NCBI GenBank assembly: GCA_951812925.1
Contig: OX638369.1
Coordinates: 42,961,061-43,025,060 of the forward strand
Source of the DNA: Calliopum simillimum
Taxonomy: Eukaryota > Arthropoda > Insecta > Diptera > Lauxaniidae
Reading direction: 5' to 3'
DNA: 64,000 bases
Within the stretch, counting starts at the first letter, position 1, and each line of letters begins with the position of its first letter. The notes below the pieces were generated by a model. It was not told where the DNA came from. It searched no databases and saw nothing but the letters and a program-made list of their open reading frames with translations. This document shows, piece after piece, positions 10,562-22,557 of this stretch. The translations under genes were made by a program, and so were the position numbers.

Positions 10562-11513
10562 CTGGGTGTCTTGCATAAGGTTACGAATCTTATGGGTGAT
10601 AGAGGAGGCCTAGACTAATAAAAAATTGCGTCTGAAGGGCGGTATAAAATGTACCCCTGGGAAGTTATAGGGTTAAAACTGATTTTCTGACTTGTTTTAG
10701 AAACGTTTTAGAGAAAATATTTCTATGGCAAAGTTTTAGCTAATTGTAAGAGCTTTCAGGTAGCGTATATAATTTATAGGGTTTAAGGGATTTCACAAAG
10801 TTCTGGACCTTTAAATTTGATATTTTAATTTTTTCCCCATTTTTTGCCTTTGGCGGGCATTTTAGTATGAAAAAGGTCGTACTAACATACCTTTTTATAG
10901 TTTTTTTAAGACCTCTTTAAATTTTCTTTAATCCGATAGCACGTTTGTCATACCAAATTTTTTGATTGAAGTCAGAAAAAAAAATACTTTTCAAACTGAT
11001 TACTCGCATGCGTCGCGCTGCATATGTGCGCGCTACTCGTGCCTTCAAACGGAAAAGTATTTTTTTCTGACCTAAATGAAAAAATTGGTAAACAAATGTA
11101 CTATTGTATTAAAGAACATTTGATGAGATTTAAAAAAAAAAAAAAAATAAATAGGTATGTTAATAGGACCTTTTTCATCAATAGAATGGCCGCCAAAGTC
11201 AAAAACTGGGGAAAAAAATTAAAATATCAACTTTAAAGGTACAGAGCTTTGCGAAATTCTTTTAAACTTTATAACCCATATACTTTTTCTGAAAGCTTTT
11301 ACAATTTGCTAAAACTTTGCCATAGAAATATTTTCTCTAAAAAGTTAGGGTGATTCAAGAAAATTTTTTTTCTAAAACAAGCAGGAAAATCAGTTTTAAC
11401 CTTTTAACTCCTCAGGAGTACATTTTAGACACCCTATCTCGGTGCAAATTTTGTTAGTCTATGCCTTCTCTATCACCTCCCAGAAGCTTCGTAACCTTAT
11501 GCAATACACCCTG
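10562..11513. mobile_element. Foldback-type palindromic element (0.95 kb)
   Basis: The two halves are inverted copies of each other over almost the full length. The left end CTGGGTGTCTTGCATAAGGT (10562) pairs with the right end ACCTTATGCAATACACCCTG (ending 11513). Further pairs are GGCAAAGTTTTAGCTAATTG with CAATTTGCTAAAACTTTGCC, and TTTGGCGGGCATT with AATGGCCGCCAAA. The centre is near 11010-11035. The open frame 11024-11236 is a by-product. A single arm of the same family lies at 45930-46123. Foldback elements consist largely of long inverted repeats and encode little or nothing. Confidence 0.8.
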
Positions 11514-12949
11514 TGCATTAAATTTATATAGAAAACTACTTGCAAATATGATACTCTCATTAGAATAAAAACTCTGATGAGAATGATGCGATTTCTCCTC
11601 AGAACTTGAGCCAATCGGCAGCATAAACGAAAATTTTATCAGTCCTTGAAAAAAATTTGTGATAACGATCGGATCCGCTCAAAGGGATCAGGTTGGTTTC
11701 GTATGAGGTGTGAAGTTTAAACATCTCTATCAGAACCTAAACTAGTTTCAGGACAAAAACTTTCACAGCAGACCAATTATGACAAATTAGGTACCAGATA
11801 ACAGGAAAATTGTTGCGGCATTTAAGAACTAATCAAACCTAATAAACTTTTATGAATGTAAATAACCTACCATCTACCATTTCAACAATGTTACGTGGTT
11901 TATGGGCAACATCTAAGTAATTGATCATTTTGGAGGTTGAATAGAAGCAAAATTGTTTTTTGATTTTAATAGTTTTTCTGCAGCTGAAATACTTCAAAAT
12001 CAGTTGAGTAATCTTTTAACAAAAATAAGCTTTAAATTTCAATAACCATAGCCATTAGCTACGTTTTGATGTTATTTTTATTTTTCTTGTAACTCCCCCT
12101 CCAGTTGTCATTGAAAAGAACCATATAAAAATCCCAACTAATAAAAAATGCAAAACACTTGCAATGGTTCAATTATCTTCCCACACATTACAAATAAAAC
12201 AAATAAGAGACTTTTAATGACTACTAAATTTCATAGATGAAGGTTTATTACCCCAATTCTTTTCTCGAAAATCAAAACCAATACGGATAATGCGATGTAA
12301 AAAAAAATCCCCAAATTTGTACGTTTTCGCATTAGTTTTGTTTGTTGGAGTTTTTTTTTTGTTTTTTTCCATCCACAAGTGCCGAATTCTTTTAATTCTC
12401 ATTCAAACCATGAAAATGTAATTAAATTAAATCACAACAACAATAATCGCAGCAACAATAGATAAGCAACAACAAAAACTAAAGCAAAAAATAAAAGAGG
12501 AAGAATTTAATGCCAAAAGTTAACGCACGCAGCATCGGAAGCGATTCCGATTAAAATCGTCGTCATCATTATCAGCAACAACAACAACCGACGTCGACTA
12601 CAAATTAACATTTTTATGAGCCAACCCGTTGAAAAACAGCGACAGCAACAGCAGCATTACTAGCAACATTATATGAGAAGCAAATGCTGCTGCTGCTTCC
12701 TCTTTAGGCCAACTTTCAGTTTCAATTTAGTTTGGGTTGACTTTTTTTCTGTCTGTCTTGACTATGTGTTTTTGTTTTCAATGGCTTTCATTGGTTTCCA
12801 TTTCATTGAAATCGAAGTTTAAGTCAAAACCAAAGTTGACCAAAAACAAAACTTTGCTTGTGACGTTGTAATCATAAAAATGCTGATACACTCAGAAGAT
12901 TTTTGATTAAAAAAACAGTGAAAAAAAATTTCTAGAATAATAAGTATCC
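11514..12949. other. Non-coding stretch with CAA/CAG-rich unique DNA
   Basis: It includes ACAACAACAATAATCGCAGC-type and GCAACAGCAGCATTACTAGC-type runs at 12430-12690, typical of fly intergenic or intronic DNA. No exon, repeat terminus or RNA gene is evident. Confidence 0.4.
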
Positions 12950-13086
12950 TTCCTATCTCAAAAAACGGTATTAGTAAAGCAATTTGAAACTTTCGCTTAT
13001 ATGGGAGGAACCACGCAGTCTTGTCCGAATCAACATAAGTAGTTTTTGCTCAGAGCTTGCAACTACCATTCCTAGTGCTTCTGTGT
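12950..13086 (-). repeat. INE-1-like repeat fragment (one 142-bp unit)
   Basis: In reverse orientation this matches the tandem unit of INE-1-like copy A: TTGCAAGCTCTGAGCAAAAA, GAATTCGGACAAG-like and GGTTCCTCCCATATAAGCGA blocks in the same order. Neither terminus is present. Confidence 0.65.
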
Positions 13087-15074
13087 ATTTTGGATGAGTT
13101 AGCGGGAATAATGCTCATAAAATTGATACTAAAATGATTTTCTTTTCGGTAGGTGTGTCGGCTGACCGGTTTCGCTCGTAGTACCAAAAAAGCAAAGCAC
13201 TAAAGAATTCCTCGTTGCCGGTAGAGGGTTAAAATGTTCACCGACACCCATTTATTTATCCTCGCTAACATTTCTCTCAAATTCATTTGGCATATCCGAA
13301 ATTTTTCTTAAATACACTAGCCCTTTTTCAAACCCTTAAAAGGGGCTCACAAAATTTTGATAAAAACATCAAGAGAGAGGAATAAAATGTTCACTGACTA
13401 CCATTGATTTTTTCTCTCCAATTCTACCCCCATTTTTCCACAATTTAATGGGGCTTCCATGTAAAATATAGATGGAGATATCAATTTCGTATCGGAAGCA
13501 CTTTATAGGCTTCCACAAATTTATTTGACTCTTAAGGAATTTCAACTTATCCAAAGTTTTTCAAATCTCTAAAAATTCTATTTTTATACAATATTTTCGG
13601 ACTTTTTCAAAATTCATCTTCAAAAGCAAACTGTATTTGAAAGTATTCTTAGATCCCAATACCTAAAATGAAATAGAAATATAGCTATTGAAAAATCACT
13701 TGAACTAAATTGGATCAAAATATCACATTTTTTGTTTTCATTATTTGTTTTAAATTTTAATGTATGATAAAACATTTAGAAATTTACTCCTCTCCATTGA
13801 GCAACAACGAAAAATCAGCAAATATTTTATAGGAAAACCTTTGTCCACATATGAGGACATTTACTCCAATGCAGTTAAACTACCTCAAAAAAAATTTAAA
13901 TATCTCAATCTGAAATATTTTTATAATGTTGAGAAACAATGCATTTCCCCGTGTGCGTTGCTACACCTTCTCCTGTACATAGTGACCCTTTGGTGAAAAA
14001 GATTTTCTTCCAGTTAAATATTGTAAAAATTTATGAATCGCGAAGAAAAATAAAAAATAAAATTTTTAAATTTTTGGTTCCGATTTCGTAGGAGGGACCC
14101 TTGGTGAAAAAAAACCGAAAAAAACTAATGATGCAGAATAACGCGCCGTATCCGAACACTAAATATATAAATTTTGATGGTAATCGGTCCAGCCGTTTGG
14201 GAGTCTATAAGAAACATACATACAAACATTAATTTTATATATGAGCCATTCACTGCACAAAGTGATTAACTCTACTTTTCCAAAAATTTTGAATTTAAAC
14301 GTCAAAGCACTTGGTTTAGTCATAGCTTATTATAGTTAGGGAGCTGATGGCCATTTCGATATATGATAACATCGTTGGTGATACTATCATGGTATGTACT
14401 TGTAAATAAGAAAAAGCAAGTGGTTACTTAATATTGTCCCGAAATCTGATTTGTTTTTTTTTATCGAATTTAGAAAATGTTAAAAAAAAAATCCTGCCAT
14501 ATATCATAATGATTAATTAGGTAGGGTCTCGAGAAAACAAAACGATAGACATTGTGGTCACTGATTTTCTTTAAAAATCATAAAAAATCGTTCTTACGCG
14601 TGGTTCTTACAAATAAAGTAAAATTTAGGTTTCTACTTCCCTATTAAAGTTAGAAATCTGAATTTTTGCACAGACCTTTATTTTAATATTCTAAATGTAA
14701 CCAAAACTACACATAATGTCGTGTTTCCATGTCGAGATATTCGAGGTCAAAGGTCACAAAAAATATTTTTTGCAAATACCTCGTATACCATTAGTTATTA
14801 GAAAAATTTTTTATGACAATTTTATAGCTCTAAAATTTCTACAAAAAAAATTCAGAAGTTTTTTTTCGTACTACTTATAGTTTAGAAGATATTTTAAATC
14901 AAACGCAGTCTAGCTCCTATTTTGATAGCAGAGTATACTCTGGCCTATGACCATATACAAAAGGTATCTGTCCTTGAAAAATCAGCCCGCAAAGCGTCTA
15001 TCTGTTGTATTTTTATGCTAAAGGACATTCGATAGAACTATTCTGATTTACGACAGACACAATGAAATGACTTA
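13087..15074. other. Non-coding stretch; possible LINE or SINE tail near 14100-14240
   Basis: Most of this is AT-rich and unremarkable. The segment with AATCGGTCCAGCCGTTTGGG at about 14185, followed by CATACATACAAACATT, resembles a 3'-tail sequence that recurs in many insect retroposons. I recall it only as a common repeat and cannot name the family. No gene is seen. Confidence 0.35.
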
Positions 15075-16378
15075 TGGAGAGTCTAACAAAAGTTCGCTTA
15101 GTTGGCGTCATGCTATAAATTTTTAGTAAATCAAAATATTGCGTATTATTTGTTATAGCCTTACGATATATCATTTTAATTTTCAGAAAGATTGGTCAAA
15201 ATGGAGAGAAGAAAACGTAAAATTCGTGATACAATGTCAACAGATATTCCAATGCCAACGCAGCAAGAGATTCGGTTTGCTATTCTCTTTGAATTTCGAC
15301 GTAAGCTCAAGCCTATGGAAATATTTAATGAATGCCAAATAGCATTTAAAGTTAATGCGCCATCCCTCGTGACTATTTCAAAGTGATTCCGAATATTCCA
15401 GACAAGTAATTTTTCTGTGGAGGACGAACCTCAAGAAGGCCGCCCAAAATCTTCGACTGATTACGCAAGTGTAGCGCTGGTGAAGTCTAAAATTGATGAA
15501 GATCCAAGATTGACACAGAAAATCATTGCTGAGAAACTGGGCTTGAATGCCAAGGCTGTACCGCGAATATTCAAAAATAATCTTGAATACACGAAGAAAT
15601 CCGCACGATGGGTTCCTAGAATTTTAAGTGATGCTCAAAAAGAGGCACGTGCGTTTTGCTAAGTATTTTCTTGAAAAATTCAAAAACGGAGAATCTAAAA
15701 CTTTCAAGAAAATAGTAACAAGTGATTAGTCACGGTTTTAGAAGCACGATCCTGAAACCAAACAACAATCCATGGTATGGAGCCCAGAAGGTGCAAGACC
15801 ACCTGTTAAAGTAAAGCAAAAAAAAGTCAGCAAAAAAAGTAATGATGTCAGTTTACTTCACCAGAGAGAAAGTTGTAGCTGCTATTCCTTTGGAAAACGG
15901 TCAGACAGTTACTGCTCAATGGCATAATGTTTACCAAAAGTTTTCCAAAATTTATTGGGAAAACGACAAAAATGAAGCTACGCCGCTACTTTCTACATCA
16001 CGATAATGCACCAGTGCACATTGCTGAAAAAACGACTGCTTTTGTTGCGCTTTCAGGCATCGAAGAAATTCGTTCCGCACCTTATTCCCCAGATCTAGTG
16101 CCTGGTTGTTTCCAAAAATAAAAAAAAATTTGAGAGGGAGAGTCTTCAACAGCAATGAGGAGATAACAAATGCGGTGAATGATGAAATTGCAAAACTGCA
16201 AAGATGCGATTTTGAAGACTGTTTTTCAAGATGGACTTATCGACTTGAAAAATGTATCAAAATAAATGGCGATTACGTTGAAAAAATGCAAATAGATGAA
16301 AAATAAAGTTATAAATTTAAAAAATTAAATTTAAAAGTATTTTCAATTCAACTAAGCAAACTTTTGTTAGGCCCCTCG
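15075..16378 (+). mobile_element. Mariner element, full length but dead
   Basis: Inverted termini share CTAACAAAAGTTYGCTTAGTTG: the left copy is at 15082-15104 and the right copy in reverse at 16349-16371. They lie inside short more diverged outer bases, with TA dinucleotides at 15073-15074 and 16379-16380. The 1.3 kb length is the standard size of mariner. It encloses a decayed transposase on the plus strand. Confidence 0.8.
15201..16305 (+). pseudogene. Decayed mariner (DD34D) transposase
   Basis: The reading starts at the ATG at 15201 (MERRKRKIRDTMSTD). The helix-turn-helix region follows, then DEPQEGRPKSS and IDEDPRLTQKIIAEKLGLNA at 15420-15560 and SARWVPRILSDAQKEAR at 15600-15655. The first catalytic region (about 15725-15760) reads D-SRF-KHDPETK with a stop inside. 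REKVVAAIPLENGQTVTAQW is at 15866-15925, and HHDNAPVH with the second Asp is at about 15992-16015. The third Asp should follow PDLVP (16090) but is lost in a small deletion and frameshift. The C-terminus resumes with NSNEEITNAVNDEIAKL at 16150. An in-frame TGA at 15384 and at least three frame changes confirm inactivity. Confidence 0.8.
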
Positions 16379-16760
16379 TATAAATTGATTTACTCCAATC
16401 TTTACAAAAAGCGAAGTCTGTCTGACGGTGTTATCACATAATTTTTGCGGCCACGAGCTCTCTAACTATTATATATTTAATAACTTTCCAAAATGATAGC
16501 AATTACCATCATTATTTGAAAAAAAAAAATTTTTTTGGTCATTGACTAATAAAAAGGTTATTTCAGAAGTTATTTTGGTTTAATTCGTGCTGAAATTCAT
16601 TCCTCATGCTTACTATAAAAAGTTGAGAACAAGTCAAAATGACGAGACCTCACAATCATCTGAATAAGAAGACTTTATGTAAAAAACTACGTATATTGAT
16701 TCGTCGTTTTCTCCACTTTCTATTTTATAGAGTCGTGTTGTGCAGTGATATTCTCATATA
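16379..16760. other. Non-coding gap, nothing recognised
   Basis: AT-rich sequence between a mariner relic and pogo-like remnant 2, with no clear feature. Confidence 0.4.
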
Positions 16761-17683
16761 GGGTAGAAGGGGGAGGTTTCGACACGTGGGAGGCTTCATC
16801 AGTGCCAAATTTTGCGATTTCTATCCGCACTTACTCCCGCGTGTTAACCAAAAAGTCTTACTCCTAAAGGTACGCAGCTATCATAAAAATTTCTCGGCGT
16901 AATTCGGCTAGGGTGCGTAGTAAGTCGTGATTTTGTATTTTTATAGCAAGTTGATGTAATATTTGCTTCTTGCTTTTTGTGTGATACTCGGTTAATAAAC
17001 CATAAAATTTCCGTTTTTTTTTTAGCAGATACTTAAATATATTATTACTTTAATACTACATTTTAGGTTTGCAAAATAAATAAAAGATAACTGCGAAATT
17101 TTGGAAATTTGGAAACAAGTGGATAAGGGAGGATTCGTCAAGTGTAAATGGGAGGATTCGACAACTGAAATTTTTACATATGACTCAATTATTTTCCATG
17201 AATCTGATTTTTAACAAGATATGGAGTTCGGTACTTATTCCGATGTGCAAATGGATATAGAATCAGCCTGAATCATGTCTCGAACTCGTTCAAGGCTCTG
17301 ACCTTCCTGGTCCGAATGATTTGCTGGATATGGCCCCGATTGAAGACGACATCCCTGATTTTCGTTCTCCCATTGTATCACCGGAAGCAATTCGTCTTTT
17401 ACCATCTACATTCAAAAGGTTGCAGGTTTCAAAAAATCAAGGGAATCAAGAATTTATATGACTGACGAAGCCTCCCCAAAAGTGGGAGGTTTCGTCATTT
17501 ATTTTAACTTTGGTTTATTGGTCACATTTTCGAAAATAGCAAACATATCGATTTTTTTGTAATGTATAAAAGAAGCACACATATTCATGCATAGTCTATG
17601 TGTATTCAAAATAACATGCACAATTGCATTTGGAAGATATAAGGACTTTTTTGTTAGGGTGTCGAAACCTCCCCCTTCTCCCA
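16761..17683 (+). mobile_element. Pogo-like DNA transposon remnant 2
   Basis: Termini share AGAAGGGGGAGGTTTCGACA (left from 16765, right in reverse ending 17679), four outer bases begin the element, and TA lies outside each end (16759-16760 and 17684-17685). Variants of GGGAGGTTTCGACA recur inside at about 16788, 17129 and 17150, and around 17465-17495 in both orientations. The central segment encodes a fragment resembling the region after the DDE domain of pogo/Jerky-type transposases. At 0.92 kb it is an internally deleted, non-autonomous element. Confidence 0.65.
17270..17460 (+). pseudogene. Possible pogo-like transposase fragment
   Basis: One frame at about 17300-17455 reads LPGPNDLLDMAPIEDDIPDF followed by RSPIVSPEAIRLLPSTFKR. 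VSPE-IRP-PK is a recurring segment between the DDE domain and the C-terminal basic region of pogo/Jerky-type transposases in insects. No ATG, DDE motif or intact frame surrounds it, so only this piece survives. It is the main reason for grouping the element with remnants 1 and 3. Confidence 0.4.
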
Positions 17684-17685
17684 TA

Positions 17686-19365
17686 CATATGTATATATTT
17701 CATTTTTCTAAGTGTAGTTTGTTTATCTAATATTTTTTGTTGTTATGTAGTGAGTATTCCTATTGCTGTTGTTATTGTTTTTGTTGTAACTAATCGCTAT
17801 TAAGCTGCTGAGGCACGTCCACGCTTCATGCTAAACCACGTTTGTCTCTACATATTATTGTTGTTGTTGTATTTAGTGCTGTTCTTATGATTATTGCTGG
17901 CGTTGCCTTTTGCCTATAGTGCCAATGCTGTGCTTTTTTTTGTTGGCCAAAACGACATAACTACGGCTAATTATGTAGGCAGCAACAACAACAAGAAAAG
18001 CAACAACATTGGCGCAACAAAAACAATTGGCTAGTGTATTTATTGCCTGGCTCTCGACTGACTGGTTGTAGGTGAAGGTCACGTTGTGTCTTAAATGTTA
18101 ATTCTCGATTTGTTTGGTTTTTTGTATTTTTTACTACCAACATTTAATTTAAATTAATTTGTTTAGAATTTGGCCAAAACAAAAAATCAAAGCGGGAGAA
18201 CAGAACAAAAACAAAATGAAAAATCTACAAATGATTTTGTTTTTTTAATTTACATCCATATTTATTTAAATGGAAAATATCGCGCATCCACACATATGCC
18301 GCTGAGCACGCTTTGTCATTATGTTTTTGTTGTTTTTATGCCTATTTGTTGTATGTTTTGGACCCCCCTTTTTTGTGCCAACATTCGCTTAAACATTAAA
18401 CAAGTTAATTGTGCTATTAAATCTTTGTTGTTGCTGGTAATAACTGTTAATTTGTTGTTGTTAGTAATACGCCAGATTAACCAATTTTTGTTGTCAGTTT
18501 TGCTTGTTTTTCGGTTTTTTTTTCTTTTTGGTTGTCGTTTGATTTAGGCAAATTTTTTTCTGGTACTTTTGTAGCTGTCATGTATTTGACATCACACATG
18601 TATTATGTCATTCCAATTTAATTGCTTAGACATTTGTCATTATGTTAATTGCATATTGCAGTTCTTTAGTTTAGCACAATTTTTCGGTCTACTGAATGAA
18701 AATATGGCAGTTTGGCTTAAATCAAAAGGAAAAAAATTGGTTTATTTCTTTAGATAATTGATATAACCTTCTTCACTGATGTTTAGAACAAAAACCTTGA
18801 CTTCGAATGCGATAGTATTAAAATTTCCGTCCATTAGTAAAATTATAGTCAAATTATCTTATACTCTTGAACTATGTATCTGAACTACTATCTTAAACAA
18901 TTAACAAATTTGGGAACTTTTGGCAAAGGTGGTCATCGCTAAAATTCGTGGTTTCCCTAAACAACATGCGAAGCTTACCCTATCCTTCTTCTTTCCGCAG
19001 AGCGTCACTTGCTTTATAAACAGCCCAAAGAAGATCACCACCAAAAACTAAGAAAATATATCTTGCTATAGTGGCGACGAACTTCTTTCGATTCAGAAAT
19101 CCAAGGATTCGCCGAAATATCAGATAACAGATGATGATATTTCAGATTTTGTTATCTTCCGATCATCCGAAAATACACAATAATCCAAGCAGCATTTTGT
19201 ATCAAGAATCATTTTAAAGTGGTCGTTACTTTTTAAAAAAAAACCTTACAAGACCAATTCAAAGCTTATTTTGATGTCGAAGAATATTACTAAGCGATGC
19301 ATTTAGTAGAAAAGAGCAAAACAATTTGATGTGCCCTCTCTACATAACTACAAAAACAATGTTTT
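17686..19365. other. Non-coding stretch with GTT-rich unique DNA
   Basis: TTGTTGTTGTTG-type runs occur near 17860 and 18425-18460. The 125-codon frame at 18170-18547 is a chance frame through T-rich DNA whose first codon is not ATG. I recognise no gene or mobile element. Confidence 0.4.
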
Positions 19366-19935
19366 TATACCTTACACCCAGGGAATACTCACTATGTCCT
19401 TCCGTTTGTAACGCAGAGGAGACGTAGCAGTTATGAAAAAGATGAAAAAGTATATATTTATATTCTTAATCAGCGTCATCTTTTGAGTCGTTACAGCCAT
19501 GTCCGTCTGTCTGTCTGGCTGGCTGGCTGTCTGTGCGTGGAAATTAAAGTAAAACTGAGCAAGATAATTCAACAAAATTTGATACACTGCCTCTATCGTC
19601 AAAGTTGGCTCGTGGGATTGAAAATAAGCGAAATCGGTCGACGGACACGCCTTCCGCCCATACAAAAAATACATTCAAAATGCAACTTTGAGTGTATTTT
19701 TCACGACAATGCAACAAAAATACACACAAATACTAGGAATGGTTAGCGCAAGCTTTGAAAATTAACTAGGCGAATTCGGGCAAGAGGGAGTGGCACCTCC
19801 CATATAAGCAAAAGTTTAAAAATGCTATACTGAAAGAGTTTTTGAGATTACCGAACTAAATTTCACCAAGGACTATAAATACTGCAGTGTAGGGTATTTA
19901 ATGTGGGCCAAAGGTAAAACCCTAACTAGTTTTTT
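19366..19935 (+). repeat. INE-1/DINE-1-like repeat, copy B
   Basis: It runs from TATACCTTACACCCAGGGAA to AAACCCTAACTAGTTTT and has the same block order as copy A but only one central unit (CAAGAGGGAGTGGCACCTCC at about 19780). A 20-base-plus T tract follows and separates it by only about 20 bp from the palindrome nest at 19957. Confidence 0.75.
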
Positions 19936-20267
19936 TTTTTTTTTTTTTTTTTGACCAGCATGATGAATAAAGTGAAAAAAGTCCATTGAAGTCTATTGTG
20001 CGCATAAAAAGTTATTCAGGCTCAAAGGTCGCTAAAATTAGTTTTTTGCAAATATCTCTCTAACACAAACTTTTACAGAAAAATTTTTCTCCACAATTTT
20101 GTAACACAGGAAATTTGCTATTTAAAGATGTAAGATGTTCGTGTAGCTTATAGTTTAGGAGATAACCCAATTTCAAAAAGTTGTGCACAGTTTTTATATG
20201 TAAATGCTACGTATAAGTTCATATTAAAATATCTTACTTTTAAAATTGCGAATACTCTTTAACGAGG

Positions 20268-22557
20268 AGCCGTACAAAAAAAATTAAAAAACCGTTCAAA
20301 AGATAATTGGATTCCGCATACACTAGAGCGCCCACAAGATGAATGAAATGTGCAAAGTTGTGAATTTGTTTGCTCCCCGTCCATTTCCTGAAATTAGAGG
20401 TCAAAAAAATAAGATCTCAAAAAAAAATTTGGAATCGATAGTGGAAAAATCCCAGCCGGTTTTCGATCAAAGGTCGAAAAATTGACTAAAAAAAGTGGAG
20501 TCGCTTTGACTGCCCGTTACTTCAAAACTGTTCATTTTTTCATAATACTTTCAAGACATCTTTTGTAGAGCATGATTAGGTCAACATTATCTTCTTAGAA
20601 AGTTTTGGTCCAAATATTAAACTTGTTGCTGTGTCGGTACAAAAATTTAAATTTTTTAGGAAAATTTTCATGTTTTTTTTTTGCTATAAATTGGTTTTTT
20701 GTAATTTTTAAAGGGCGGAATATTTGTTATGGAATTCTGTTGTTAAAAGAAATTATATTTCAATTAATTTAAAAAGAAAAATTTTACAAAAGTATTAAAT
20801 TTTAAGGTATGGAGCCGGTCTCAAAGTTTGGAAAAAATGAAGTATTTTAATTTTTTTCTTTTAATCGCTTTTTTATTGGATGCAAGAAAAAGTATTGCTA
20901 GTTGTTATTAAATGCATCATTTAGAACTGCTTTTTGCCTTCAAAATGAGCTATGGAATGGGCTTGTGCAACATTTTTTCAAAAAGTTATGATCATTTTAA
21001 AATGACATCATGAAAGTTAAAAATCATGTATGGATTTTCTATAGCAATTGCCATATTACTATATCTTTTATAATGTTATTTTAAAATGGTCATAACTTTT
21101 TAAAGAAAAATCATGCAAGACCATTCTCTAACTCATTTAGAAGAAGAAAAACGGTACTAAATGACGCGTTTAATAAAACAGACCAAAACGATTTTGTGAG
21201 TGTTCTACACAACCTCAAAAATCGTGTTTTTTGAACATTAGGGGTAAGATATCTCACAAACCATAAGTGATACAGCAATTTCGCGTCCATTTTCGTATTC
21301 AACATTAATAACTACATCTAAAATTACTATTTTGGTTTTGATTTGTAGTCGTTTTTTTTTAAATACCGTTTTTCGACCTCATTTTAAAAACCATGCCGTG
21401 AACCAATTTTGAAAACTTTTTTTTCTTATTCAGTAAATGCTCAGGTGCAATTTCACAGCTTTGTGCAGTTCTCGACAACTTGATTGGAATTTTTTCCTGA
21501 ACCGCTTGCACGAATTTGGAAATTTTCGATTATCTCTACTGGAACAGCCCAAAAATGCACTAAAACGAAAATTAATTCTATTTTCGTGCTTAGCAATCCC
21601 AAATTAGTTTAAGAAATATGTCTACTGAAATGGTTTCTTACCAGATTAAAAATTAAGAAGAAAAAGTAAAAAAAAAAAAATTTTTTTTAACTTTGAAATG
21701 GGCTCCATTTCTTAAAAACTAAAATTTTTCCTTTAAATTAATCAACGTTTAATTCCCTACAATATAAAAATTCCAGAACAAATATTCCATCCTTTAAAAA
21801 TTATAAAAAACCAATTTATAGAAAAAAAGTCATGAAAATTTTCTTAAAAATTTAAGTTTTTGTACCGAAACAACAACAAATTTAATTTTTGGACCAACAT
21901 TTTTTAAGAAGATAATGTAGACCAAGTCATGCTCTACAAAAATTGTCTTGAAAATATTATGAAAAAATGAACAGTTTTGAAGTAACGGGCAGTCAAAGCG
22001 ACTTGCTTTTTTTAGTCAATTTTTCGACCTTTGATCGAAAATCGGCTGGGTTTTTTCCACTACCGATTCCAAATTTTTTTTTGAGATCTTATTTTTTTGA
22101 CCTCTAATTTCAGGAAATGGACGGGGAGCAAACAAAATCAGAATTTCGCACATATGGGCGCTCTAGTATACACCTTGTTAAATTTTTTTTGGAGCGACTC
22201 ATGGTCCAAGAGATATTCTTCAAAAACCGTTAAGGTTTCGAAAATACTGGTTTTCGAAGGATATCTCTGAAACGGTAAGTCATACGATAAAAAGCAACAG
22301 CATCAATTTTGTAGAAAATCACAAGATCTACAAAAAATAAGCCACATGTGTACAGTGTACACATTGAAGTAACCGTTTAGAAGTTATTCAATAAAAACCG
22401 GTTTTTTGCCATTTAGAGGTTTTTTTTTAATATCTTCTAAACGGTTACTTCAATGTGTACATATATGGCTTATTTTTGAGTCGCTCCAAAAAAAAAAATG
22501 TAATACGGTGTATACAGAATCCAATTATCTTTCGAACGGATTTTTAATTTTTTTATA
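20268..22557. mobile_element. Second foldback element inserted in the left arm
   Basis: Its ends are inverted copies: at the left AAAAGATAATTGGATTCCGC (about 20296), at the right the reverse (about 22515-22535). Inside, a long hairpin pairs 20320-20830 with 21690-22180; one pair is ATGGACGGGGAGCAAACAAA (about 22117) with its reverse near 20370. A smaller hairpin within its loop pairs 20890-21010 with 21060-21190. A further hairpin at about 22300-22480 is built on ACACATTGAAGTAACCGTTT. It is absent from the corresponding place in the right arm (about 25000), which marks it as a later insertion. Confidence 0.75.

Noticed and set aside
18170..18547. 125-codon hydrophobic frame
   Set aside because: T-rich DNA gives Leu/Phe/Val-rich frames by chance, and the frame does not start at ATG.
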